In this document: positions 1 to 5,765 of the stretch, piece after piece | Position numbering within the stretch: position 1 is the stretch's first letter | Layout: each line of letters opens with the position of its first letter | Origin: Rubritepida sp. | Lineage (GTDB): Bacteria; Pseudomonadota; Alphaproteobacteria; Acetobacterales; Acetobacteraceae | Assembly (NCBI GenBank): GCA_014376425.1 | Contig: JACMRO010000234.1 | Location: 1 to 6,342 of the forward strand | Length of the DNA: 6,342 bases | Direction of reading: 5' to 3' | Notes under the pieces: model-generated | Database searches by the model: none | Seen by the model: only the letters and a program-made list of their open reading frames with translations | What the model was told of the DNA's origin: nothing | Position numbers and translations under genes: made by a program

Positions 1-1691
1 ATGTCGGGCAGGCCGGCGATCCCGGCGGGATCGACGATGAAGCCGAGCGGGGTGGAGCCACCCTCCAGCCACACGCGGGAAAAGCCCAGCGGCGGCGGAA
101 TCTCGGCCAGGAAGGGGCCTAGAGAGGCGGCCGGGATGGCCCAAATCTCACCTTTGATGGCCACGCCGCCCTGCGTCACGCCGCCCTGGGCCACGCCGTC
201 CTGGGCCACGCCGCCCTGAGTCACGCCGCCCTGGGCCACGCGCAGCATGCCCGGGCGCGGTCCCATGTCGAACAGCCGGTATTCCGGCACCGTGCGGCCG
301 GCGGCGACCAGGCGCCCGCCATGCCGCAGTACCTGGTGGTTCAGCGGCAGCCCCGACATGTGCGCGCCGATGCAAAACAGGGCGATCTCGTCGGCCGCCA
401 ATTCGCCCAGGAAAGTGGCGGCCAGGCCGGTCAGCGTCGCCTCGGCAAAGGCGGGGCCGACCAGGGTGACGCCGCAGGGCACGCCGTCGCCGCGGCGGCC
501 GTTCGGCACCGCCAGCGCCGAGAGGTCGCAAAGGTTGACGAAGTTGGTGTAGGTGCCCAGCCGCGCATTGGCGGCAAGGGGCGCGGCTTCCAGGTCGGCC
601 AGCGTGGGCAGGCCCGGATGGGTGGGTAGCAGCAGCGCGTCGGCACTCGCGAAGATGCCCCGGGCGAACAGCCGGGCCTGGGCGGCGGCATGGAAATCGG
701 CAAAGGCATCGACGGTCAGCTTGCCCAGCCCGCCGGCCAGGATACCGCGGGTGACGGGGTGCAAGGTCTGCGGCTTATGCTCCACGCGGTCGCGGATGGC
801 CTCGGTGCGCTCGGCCACCCAGGCACCTTCGTAGAGGCGCCTGGCCACCTCCAGCAGCGGCGCGATATCCACCCGGTGGATGCTGGCGCCCAGCGCCTCG
901 AACCGCGCGATGGCGGCGTCGAAACGCGCCGCGTCGGCGGCAGTGTCGAAGACCAGTTGCCCGGCATGCGGCACCGCGAGGCGGCCGGTCATCGGCGCCC
1001 CCTGCGCGCGCCAGCCAGCCGGCGCGGCGCGCGAATAAGGGTCCGCCGCGTCGGTCCCGGCGATCACCTGCAGCACCGCCGCAGCATCCGCCACGCTGGT
1101 GGCAAGGACGCTGACGCAATCGAGGCTGCGGCAGGCCGGCACCACGCCGCGCGTCGGCACCAGCCCCAGGCTGGGCTTGAGGCCGACCAGCCCCTGCGCC
1201 GCCGCCGGAATGCGGCCGCTGCCGGCGGTGTCGGTTCCCAGGGAGAACGCGGCGATGGCCGCGGCGACCGCGGTGGCGGAGCCGGAGGAGGAACCGCCCG
1301 GAATATGCCCGGGCAGCAGCGCGTTGCGCGGCGTGCCATGGGGGCTGCGCCCCCCCACCAGGCCGGAGGTGTACTGCTCCAGTTTGACCTTGGCCAGCAG
1401 CACCGCGCCGGCCGCCAGCAGCCTGGCCACCGCGGGCGAGTCTTCGACGGGCAGGTAGGCGCTGTCGGGGCAGGCCGCCGTGGTCGGCAGCCCGGCGCAA
1501 TCGATGTTGTCCTTCACCACGAAGGGCAGGCCGTGCAGCGGGCCGTGGGGCGCGGCGGCGGCGCTCGCCAGCACCCTGTCCGCCGGCACGCGGGTAATGA
1601 ACAGCGCGGGGTCGGCAAAGGCGTCGATGGCGTCCAGCGCCATCTGCGCCGCGGCTACCGCCCCAAGCGCCCGCCATGCCGCGAAATTCAC
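1..1691 (-). CDS. atzF: Allophanate hydrolase, AtzF type, 3' end cut by window edge
   Basis: This amidase-signature enzyme hydrolyses allophanate, the last step of urea carboxylase and of biuret/cyanuric acid degradation, giving ammonia and CO2 in the cytoplasm. 563 codons are visible. The family is about 600 residues, so only a short C-terminal tail is missing. The amidase domain (about 1-430) has the Lys-cisSer-Ser triad: Lys60 in VVKDNID, Ser134 in GGSSSGS and Ser158 in GTDTAGSGR; the two serines have the standard 24-residue spacing. Tyr287 and Arg295 (LYEGAWVAER) match by spacing the pair reported to contact allophanate in a structurally studied bacterial enzyme. The C-terminal domain (about 436 on, HMSGLPLNHQ, YRLFDMG, PLGF) separates AtzF from ordinary amidases. 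I chose the GTG at 1691 because it overlaps the upstream stop (GTGA); Met17 is an alternative. The N-terminus before Lys60 looks somewhat short for the family. Residues 485-509 are a pentapeptide repeat, annotated separately. Confidence 0.93.
   Translation of the reverse strand, partial: MNFAAWRALGAVAAAQMALDAIDAFADPALFITRVPADRVLASAAAAPHGPLHGLPFVVKDNIDCAGLPTTAACPDSAYLPVEDSPAVARLLAAGAVLLAKVKLEQYTSGLVGGRSPHGTPRNALLPGHIPGGSSSGSATAVAAAIAAFSLGTDTAGSGRIPAAAQGLVGLKPSLGLVPTRGVVPACRSLDCVSVLATSVADAAAVLQVIAGTDAADPYSRAAPAGWRAQGAPMTGRLAVPHAGQLVFDTAADAARFDAAIARFEALGASIHRVDIAPLLEVARRLYEGAWVAERTEAIRDRVEHKPQTLHPVTRGILAGGLGKLTVDAFADFHAAAQARLFARGIFASADALLLPTHPGLPTLADLEAAPLAANARLGTYTNFVNLCDLSALAVPNGRRGDGVPCGVTLVGPAFAEATLTGLAATFLGELAADEIALFCIGAHMSGLPLNHQVLRHGGRLVAAGRTVPEYRLFDMGPRPGMLRVAQGGVTQGGVAQDGVAQGGVTQGGVAIKGEIWAIPAASLGPFLAEIPPPLGFSRVWLEGGSTPLGFIVDPAGIAGLPD
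161..240. repeat. 15-bp tandem repeat, five copies, in frame in atzF
   Basis: Five consecutive 15-bp units (161-175, 176-190, 191-205, 206-220, 221-235) share the plus-strand consensus (c/t)cacgccgccctgg, with only scattered substitutions and no indels. A truncated sixth copy begins at 236 (ccacg). On the minus strand each unit encodes V-(A/T)-Q-(G/D)-G, so the array adds about 25 residues (485-509) between the GMLRV strand and the V-A-I-K-G-E-I-W strand of the allophanate hydrolase C-terminal domain. Because the unit is a multiple of three, copy-number changes keep the gene in frame. Confidence 0.93.
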
Positions 1692-2467
1692 GCCAGCAGA
1701 TCCGCGGCGGCGCGCAGCAGGCTGCCGCCCGGCCGGCGCAGCGCGTCCAGGATGGTGAAGTGGTTGGCGCCGGCCACCGGGGTCAGCGGCCCGGGCGCGT
1801 GCGCTGCTGCCCGCAGACCGTGGAAATGGCGGGATTGCCGGCACAGCTCCGGCAGTTCGGCGCTGCCATAGGCCACGGCCATGGGCTTGTTCACCACCGG
1901 AAGGCGCTGCGGCGATAGCGTCTCCAGCTCCCCATCGCCCAGCGCCAGCTTCGCGTTGAGATAGGTGTCGCGGATCGGGCCAAGTTCGAAGATGCCCGAG
2001 ATCGGCAGCGCCGCAGCCACGCGTGCATGCGCCGCAGCCATTGCCGCCAGGTGCCCGCCAGCGGACCAGCCGCTCAGCACCACCGGCCCGGACGGCGGCA
2101 ACGCGTCCAGCGCGGCGTGGATCTGCGCCACGATCCCGGCCAGCGTGGCGTCCGGCGCCAGGGTGTAGCCGCACAGGCCGAAGCCCCAGCCCATTTCGCG
2201 CGCGCCCTGGGCCATGCACCAGAAATCCTCCCGCCGGTTGCGCTGCCAGTAGCCGCCATGGATGAAGACCAGCATCGGCGCGCCGGGCTCGGGCCACAGG
2301 TCCCACTGCTCGCGCTCGGACGGGCCGTAGGGCTGCGCGGCCAACGGCGGCGGCATCAGGGCCGAGGCGGCGAGGCGCTCGGCGATCAGCGCCGGCGCGT
2401 CGATCACCGCCTCATTGTTGTTGTAGGCTAGGTCGCGCGCGGCCTGGGATGCGGCGGCCCAGTCCAT
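1688..2467 (-). CDS. Alpha/beta hydrolase, arylformamidase (KynB)-like family
   Basis: A 259-residue cytoplasmic serine hydrolase of the alpha/beta fold. Features in order are an N-terminal YNNNEAV segment and YGPSEREQWDLW, both typical of the kynurenine-formamidase/esterase-like group; the oxyanion-hole motif HGGYW (70-74); the nucleophile elbow GWSAG with Ser135; a probable acid at Glu204 (GSAELPEL); and the catalytic histidine His236 (GANHF). There is no signal peptide. The length fits the family. The ATG at 2467 overlaps the stop of the dehydrogenase by one base (TGATG). The stop at 1690-1688 overlaps the GTG of atzF, which points to a coupled operon. Members act on small esters, N-formyl or other amide substrates. 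The neighbouring amidase makes an amide or ureido substrate possible, but the substrate cannot be read from the sequence, and no tryptophan-catabolism genes are visible, so I do not call it kynB. Confidence 0.87.
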   Translation of the reverse strand: MDWAAASQAARDLAYNNNEAVIDAPALIAERLAASALMPPPLAAQPYGPSEREQWDLWPEPGAPMLVFIHGGYWQRNRREDFWCMAQGAREMGWGFGLCGYTLAPDATLAGIVAQIHAALDALPPSGPVVLSGWSAGGHLAAMAAAHARVAAALPISGIFELGPIRDTYLNAKLALGDGELETLSPQRLPVVNKPMAVAYGSAELPELCRQSRHFHGLRAAAHAPGPLTPVAGANHFTILDALRRPGGSLLRAAADLLA

Positions 2468-3438
2468 CAGGTGATCACCCGGATGGGCGCGCCTGCCTGC
2501 CAGGCCTCGATCGCCTCCACCGCGCCGCGGAAATACGCCGCGAAATTCTCGTCCGACACATAGCCCAGATGCGGCAGCAGCATGGTCCGCGGCGCACGGC
2601 GCAGCACGTGGTCGGCCGGCAGCGGTTCCTGGTCGTAGACGTCGATTCCCGCACCGCCGATCCGGCCCTCGCGCAGCGCCGCCAGCAGGGCGGCTTGGTC
2701 GATCAGCGGTCCGCGGCTGGTGTTAACGATGATCGCACCCGGCTTCATCAGCGCCAGCTCCGCGGCACCCACGATACCGCGCGAGCGGTCGGACAGGATC
2801 AGGTGCAGACTCACCACATCGGACTGAGCCAGCAGCTCCTCCTTGGTTACCAGCGTCGCGCCCGCCGCCGTCGCCGCCTGGGCCGTCAGGTTCTTTGACC
2901 AGGCGATTGTCTTCATGCCGAAGGCGGCGGCGACGTTGGCGACCTTGGCCCCCAGCTTGCCCAGGCCGATGATCCCCAGCGTCTTGCCCTCCACCGTGCG
3001 ACCCACGCCGCCATTCTCCAGGCTGGCCTGCCAACGGCCCTGCTTCAGGCTCTCGGCGTGCTGCGGCAGGCCGCGCATCAGGTTGAGGATCAGGCCCCAA
3101 GTGATCTCCACCGTCGGCGCGCCGAAACTCGACGTGCCGCAGAAGGTGATGCCGCGTTCGGCGCAGGCGGGGGCGTCGATGCCGCGATTGCGCTCGCCAG
3201 TGGTGATCAGCAGTTTCAGGTTGGGCAGCTTTTCGATCAGTGCGCGCGGGAAAGGGGTGCGCTCGCGCATCGCCAGGATGCCGTCGAAGGGCAGCAGGCG
3301 TGCGACCAGCTTCGCCGAGTCGGTGAGGGTGTCGCGGAACGTAACCTTCTCGATATCCGGCAGCCCCTGCCAGGCTTCCGCCTTCAGCGTCACCCCCTGA
3401 TAATCGTCGAGGATGGCGAGTCGGCTGAGGCTGGGCAT
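2467..3438 (-). CDS. D-2-hydroxyacid dehydrogenase family protein
   Basis: A 323-residue cytoplasmic NAD(P)-dependent oxidoreductase of the D-isomer-specific 2-hydroxyacid dehydrogenase family, which interconverts 2-hydroxy and 2-oxo acids. The N-terminal half-domain starts at LAILDDYQ and contains MRERTPFPR, a signature of the phosphoglycerate-dehydrogenase-like branch. The Rossmann domain has GIIGLGKLG (156-163). The catalytic set is complete: Arg242 (NTSRGPLID), Glu271 (DVYDQEPLP) and His290 (LLPHLGYVS). After the second Rossmann strand (TIAWSKN, about 177-183) there is no acidic residue, where NAD-specific members usually have Asp, so NADP use is possible (inference). The ATG at 3438 has AGGA six bases upstream. 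The open frame continues far upstream of this ATG, but only by running antisense through minC, so that extension is rejected. It is the first gene of the leftward cassette; its physiological substrate is unknown. Confidence 0.93.
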   Translation of the reverse strand: MPSLSRLAILDDYQGVTLKAEAWQGLPDIEKVTFRDTLTDSAKLVARLLPFDGILAMRERTPFPRALIEKLPNLKLLITTGERNRGIDAPACAERGITFCGTSSFGAPTVEITWGLILNLMRGLPQHAESLKQGRWQASLENGGVGRTVEGKTLGIIGLGKLGAKVANVAAAFGMKTIAWSKNLTAQAATAAGATLVTKEELLAQSDVVSLHLILSDRSRGIVGAAELALMKPGAIIVNTSRGPLIDQAALLAALREGRIGGAGIDVYDQEPLPADHVLRRAPRTMLLPHLGYVSDENFAAYFRGAVEAIEAWQAGAPIRVIT

Positions 3439-3580
3439 GGGAAATCCTGTGAAAGCGACCAGTATTATCGGGCCTATGCCATCATCATCCCCGATATCCA
3501 CTGCTGGCAAGACTATCGCGGCGGGGCCGGGCACCGGTAGAAAGGCGAATTGCACTCCCGCAGAAAGCCGCCCGCCCCGT
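3439..3580. promoter_or_regulatory. Divergent intergenic region between the dehydrogenase and minC
   Basis: These 142 bp separate the start codons of two oppositely oriented operons, so both promoters should lie here or just inside the genes. The ribosome binding site of the dehydrogenase (AGGA, minus strand, 3448-3445) is clear. The most AT-rich stretch is around 3463-3468. On the minus strand it reads GATAAT (3469-3464), a fair -10 candidate that would give a short leader for the dehydrogenase. On the plus strand the same bases read TATTAT. I see no good -35 partner at 16-18 bp for either, and no clear operator palindrome. TTGCAC at 3550-3555 resembles a -35 box but has no -10 behind it. 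Confidence 0.4.
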
Positions 3581-4375
3581 ATGTCCGCCGCCAACAAACC
3601 AGAACCCGTCGCCGGAGGGCCACCGCATGTGCTGCCCGGGGCCGATGCCTTCCGGCTGCGCGCGGGCAATTTCAACCTGCTGGTGCTGCGGCTGCTGGAT
3701 GGCCGGCCCGAGGTGGTGCTGCCCGCCCTGGGTGACCAATTCCGCCGCGCGCCGGGCTTTTTGCGCTTCGCACCCATCGCGATCAGCCTGGACGACCTGG
3801 CGGTGGCACCGGCCGAGATGGACTTTCCCGCCCTCGTCGCCGGGCTACGGGGGCTGGAGATCATGCCGATCGGCGTCGTCGGCGGCTCGCCCGCCATGCG
3901 CCAGATGGCGGCCGCGGCGGGGCTGTCCACGCTGCGCCCCGCAGGGGGGGAAACGGGGGGGCCAGGCATCGGCGCGGAAACCGAAGCGACGCCCGCGCCG
4001 ATGCCCGAGGCACCGCCCGTGTCGGTGCCCGACTTCCGCGGCACCGGCCGCACCGCCATGCTGGTCACCCAGCCCGTCCGCTCCGGCAGCCGCATCTACG
4101 CCGAGGGCGCCGACCTGATCGTCACCGCCACCGTGAACCCCGGCGCCGAAGTCATCGCCGACGGCAATATCCACGTCTATGGCGCGCTGCGTGGCCGGGC
4201 CCTGGCCGGCGCCAACCAAAACCCCGAGGCGCGCGTCTTCGCGCTGAATTTCGACCCCGAGCTGATCGCCATCGCCGGCTTCTATGCCGTGCGCGAGGGC
4301 CTGACCGACGCGCCCATCGGCCGCGCCGTGCAGGTTCGCCTCGACGGCGAGGCGCTGCGGTTCGAGAAGCTTTAG
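3581..4375 (+). CDS. minC: Septum site-determining protein MinC
   Basis: MinC inhibits FtsZ ring assembly away from midcell. MinD recruits it to the membrane. The 264-residue reading shows the usual two domains. The N-terminal FtsZ-inhibiting domain (about 24-120) runs from FRLRAGNFNLLVLRLL through FLRFAPIAI to GLEIMPIGVVGG. A Pro/Gly/Ala-rich linker follows (about 121-155). The C-terminal beta-helix domain (about 160-264) has the family hallmark strings LIVTATVNPGAEVIADG, IHVYGALRGRALAGA and PELIAIAGFY. The MinD-contact motif RSGQ of E. coli is RSGS here (167-170). The ATG at 3581 lacks a good ribosome binding site. An in-frame GTG at 3629 has GGAGGG nine bases upstream and would give 248 residues without touching the domain, so the start is uncertain. 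It is the first gene of minCDE. Confidence 0.95.
   Translation: MSAANKPEPVAGGPPHVLPGADAFRLRAGNFNLLVLRLLDGRPEVVLPALGDQFRRAPGFLRFAPIAISLDDLAVAPAEMDFPALVAGLRGLEIMPIGVVGGSPAMRQMAAAAGLSTLRPAGGETGGPGIGAETEATPAPMPEAPPVSVPDFRGTGRTAMLVTQPVRSGSRIYAEGADLIVTATVNPGAEVIADGNIHVYGALRGRALAGANQNPEARVFALNFDPELIAIAGFYAVREGLTDAPIGRAVQVRLDGEALRFEKL
3614..3631 (+). promoter_or_regulatory. Strong ribosome binding site with alternative GTG start for minC
   Basis: GGAGGG at 3614-3619 is followed nine bases later by GTG at 3629-3631, in frame with minC. This is a much better translation start than the ATG at 3581, and the protein would still begin six residues before the conserved FRLRAGNF strand. An out-of-frame ATG at 3627-3629 overlaps it, but its frame does not match MinC. 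Confidence 0.55.
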
Positions 4376-4378
4376 GAG
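4374..4378 (+). promoter_or_regulatory. minD ribosome binding site overlapping the minC stop codon
   Basis: AGGAG starts at the second base of the minC TAG stop (4373-4375) and lies nine bases before the TTG start of minD at 4388. It decides the minD start, because no ATG or GTG is present near the required N-terminus. The arrangement means that ribosomes terminating on minC pass over the minD binding site, which suggests coupling. Confidence 0.8.
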
Positions 4379-4387
4379 CCCCTGCCC

Positions 4388-5221
4388 TTGCCCAGCAATT
4401 CCCAGGTCATCACCGTCACCTCCGGCAAGGGAGGGGTGGGCAAGACCACCAGCTCGGCCGCCATCGCCACCGGCCTGGCGCAGCGCGGCAAGCGCACCGT
4501 GGTGATCGATTTCGACGTGGGCCTGCGCAACCTCGACCTGATCATGGGCGTCGAACGGCGCGTGGTGTTCGACATCGTCAACGTCATCCAGGGCGAGGCC
4601 AAGCTTCAGCAGGCGTTGATCAAGGACAAGCGGGTGGACGGGCTGTTCATCCTCCCCGCCAGCCAGACGCGCGACAAGGATGCGCTGAGCCGCGAGGGCG
4701 TGGGGACGATCATCGAGGAGCTTCTGAAGGAGTTCGACTACGTGCTGTGCGACAGCCCGGCCGGCATCGAAAAAGGTGCGCTCCTGGCGCTGTATTACGC
4801 CGACCAGGCGATTGTGGTGACCAACCCCGAAGTGAGTTCGGTGCGCGACAGCGACCGCATTCTGGGCGTGATCCAGAGCCGGTCCAAACGCGCCGAGGAT
4901 AAGCGCGAAGCCGTCAAGGAACACTTGCTGGTCACCCGCTACGACCCGGTGCGCGTGGAACGCGGCGAGATGCTCAAACTTGAGGACATCCAGGAAATCC
5001 TGGCCATTCCGCTGCTCGGCGTCATCCCTGAGAGCGAAAGCGTGCTCAAGGCGTCCAACCAGGGTAACCCGGTCATCATGGACACCGACAGCACTGCCGG
5101 CCAGGCTTATACCGATGCCGTGGCGCGCTTCCTGGGCGACGACCGGCCGCACCGCTTCCTCGAGGCGGAAAAGAAGAAAACCGGCCTGTTCAGCCGGCTG
5201 TTCGGGGGGAGGGCTGCCTGA
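4388..5221 (+). CDS. minD: Septum site-determining ATPase MinD
   Basis: MinD is the membrane-associated, dimerising P-loop ATPase of the ParA/MinD family. In its ATP form it binds the inner membrane and recruits MinC, and MinE stimulates its release. The protein has 277 residues, a normal length. The deviant Walker A motif is SGKGGVGKTT, with signature Lys14 and Lys19. Switch I has DFDVGLRNLD (Asp41, Asp43), and Walker B has YVLCDSPAGIEKGA (Asp122). The C-terminal amphipathic membrane-targeting helix, KKKTGLFSRLFGG (262-274), is intact. The start is TTG at 4388, supported by the upstream AGGAG and by the conserved start of the fold (VITVTSGKGG). It follows minC after 12 bases and overlaps minE by one base (TGATG). 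Confidence 0.98.
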   Translation: MPSNSQVITVTSGKGGVGKTTSSAAIATGLAQRGKRTVVIDFDVGLRNLDLIMGVERRVVFDIVNVIQGEAKLQQALIKDKRVDGLFILPASQTRDKDALSREGVGTIIEELLKEFDYVLCDSPAGIEKGALLALYYADQAIVVTNPEVSSVRDSDRILGVIQSRSKRAEDKREAVKEHLLVTRYDPVRVERGEMLKLEDIQEILAIPLLGVIPESESVLKASNQGNPVIMDTDSTAGQAYTDAVARFLGDDRPHRFLEAEKKKTGLFSRLFGGRAA

Positions 5222-5511
5222 TGTCCTGGCTCGACATCTTCCGCGCCAAAGCGGTGAACCCGGTACCGGCCACGGCGAACGTCGCCAAGGACCGGCTGCA
5301 GATCATCCTGGCCCATGAGCGCGTCGGCCGCGGCCGCGAGGACTTCCTGCCCAAACTTCAGCAGGAACTCATCGCCGTCGTTGCCCGCTACGTCGCCGTG
5401 GACCCCGACAAGGTGGTGGTGAACCTGGAGCGTGGGTCCGGGATGAGCACCCTGGCGATCGGGATTGAATTGCCAGGAAACGGCACTGCCGGGCGCAACG
5501 CGGCGGCCTGA
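5221..5511 (+). CDS. minE: Cell division topological specificity factor MinE
   Basis: MinE binds MinD on the membrane, stimulates its ATPase and so confines MinCD to the poles or sets up oscillation. The protein has 96 residues, slightly longer than the 88 of E. coli. The N-terminal membrane-binding segment is MSWLDIF. The MinD-contact helix follows (about 18-34, TANVAKDRLQIILAHER), where the E. coli protein has a very similar NIAKERLQII stretch. The C-terminal topological-specificity domain includes FLPKLQQELIAVVARYV, then VDPDKVVVNLERG. The tail after IELPG is Gly/Ala/Asn-rich and not conserved. A purine-rich GGGGGGAGGG at 5204-5213, inside the end of minD, lies seven bases before the ATG and serves as the ribosome binding site. 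It is the last gene of the operon. Confidence 0.97.
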   Translation: MSWLDIFRAKAVNPVPATANVAKDRLQIILAHERVGRGREDFLPKLQQELIAVVARYVAVDPDKVVVNLERGSGMSTLAIGIELPGNGTAGRNAAA

Positions 5512-5533
5512 CGATGCTGACGGTGTGCTGATT

Positions 5534-5590
5534 GCCGAATGGCGCCGGGGTTCTGCCGCCTGACCTACTGGCCCGGTACGTCCATTCGGC
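5534..5590. repeat. Long imperfect inverted repeat just after minE
   Basis: GCCGAATGG (5534-5542) and CCATTCGGC (5582-5590) are perfect reverse complements. The pairing continues inwards: CG (5543-5544) with CG (5579-5580), and CCGGG (5545-5549) with CCCGG (5572-5576). The bulges are small (5581 and 5577-5578), leaving a loop of about 22 bases. The stem is therefore about 16 pairs, mostly G-C. It begins 23 bases after the minE stop. There is no T-run behind it, so it is not a classical intrinsic terminator. It could protect the 3' end of the minCDE transcript, act as a factor-assisted terminator, or be a dispersed palindromic repeat. Confidence 0.6.
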
Positions 5591-5707
5591 GGCAACCCGC
5601 TCATCGGCGACAACGCCCAGGTGATTTGCCGGCATGTTGCCGAGCGGGCGCAGCTGCATCTTGCCTGGCGCCCGGATGGCGGCATGGAGGTAGGCGGAGG
5701 GCGTTAG
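5564..5707 (+). other. Unidentified open frame with coding-like composition, possible gene remnant
   Basis: In the frame from 5564 to the TAG at 5705-5707, 47 codons are open and mostly end in G or C. The peptide looks protein-like, with segments PVRPFGGNPLIGD and HVAERAQLHLAWRP. There is no ATG or good start at its beginning. The stretch is preceded by an in-frame TGA at 5561-5563, and the only internal start candidates are a GTG at 5612 and a late ATG. The same frame before that TGA also reads plausibly for about 15 residues (VLIAEWRRGSAA). I do not recognise the family. It could be the eroded end of a former gene or simply a GC-rich chance frame. Confidence 0.2.
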
Positions 5708-5765
5708 GCGGCCTTTTTCCGTGCCGCCCGTTTCCGGCGACGCCGATCATGTCTAACCTTCCCGC

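Larger units (their letters stand above)
5512..5765. other. Intergenic region between minE and the serine hydrolase gene
   Basis: These 254 bp hold the inverted repeat at 5534-5590 and the unassigned open frame at 5564-5707. A short GGCGGC/GCCGCC pair (5707-5712 with 5723-5728) encloses a T5 run rather than preceding one, so it is a poor terminator. No clear promoter for the downstream gene could be recognised. The segment just upstream of its start (about 5745-5760, catgtctaacctt) is relatively AT-rich and may carry the -10 region. Confidence 0.5.

Noticed and set aside
1..219. Plus-strand open frame at the left edge
   Set aside because: Its repetitive Ala-Thr-Pro-Pro tail is just the antisense reading of the 15-bp repeat in atzF.
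1340..1354. Perfect GGGGGC-TGC-GCCCCC hairpin inside atzF
   Set aside because: It lies in the middle of a coding region and encodes the conserved G-G-R-S-P-H-G segment of the amidase domain. There is no T-run, so it is explained by codon and protein constraint.
775..1677. Minus-strand frame starting ATG at 1677, overlapping atzF in another frame
   Set aside because: It has no family motifs. The frame starting at GTG 1691 contains the Lys-Ser-Ser triad and AtzF C-terminal domain without interruption.
690..1871. Long plus-strand open frame (393 codons) antisense to atzF and the hydrolase
   Set aside because: It is rich in Arg, Gly and Ala with no recognisable domain, and it lies opposite a minus-strand frame with complete amidase motifs. 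It is a typical shadow in GC-rich DNA.
3439..4095. N-terminal extension of the dehydrogenase to an upstream ATG
   Set aside because: The extra 219 residues are Arg/Ser/Pro-rich and antisense to minC. The protein family starts at the ATG at 3438, which has its own AGGA.
3845..5152. Long minus-strand open frame (435 codons) antisense to minC and minD
   Set aside because: The product is a His/Asp/Val/Ala-rich chance sequence with no domain, and the opposite strand encodes clearly conserved MinC and MinD.
5707..5728. GGCGGC/GCCGCC pair around TTTTT as an intrinsic terminator
   Set aside because: The stem is only 6 bp and the T-run sits inside the loop instead of after the stem, so it does not fit a terminator on either strand.
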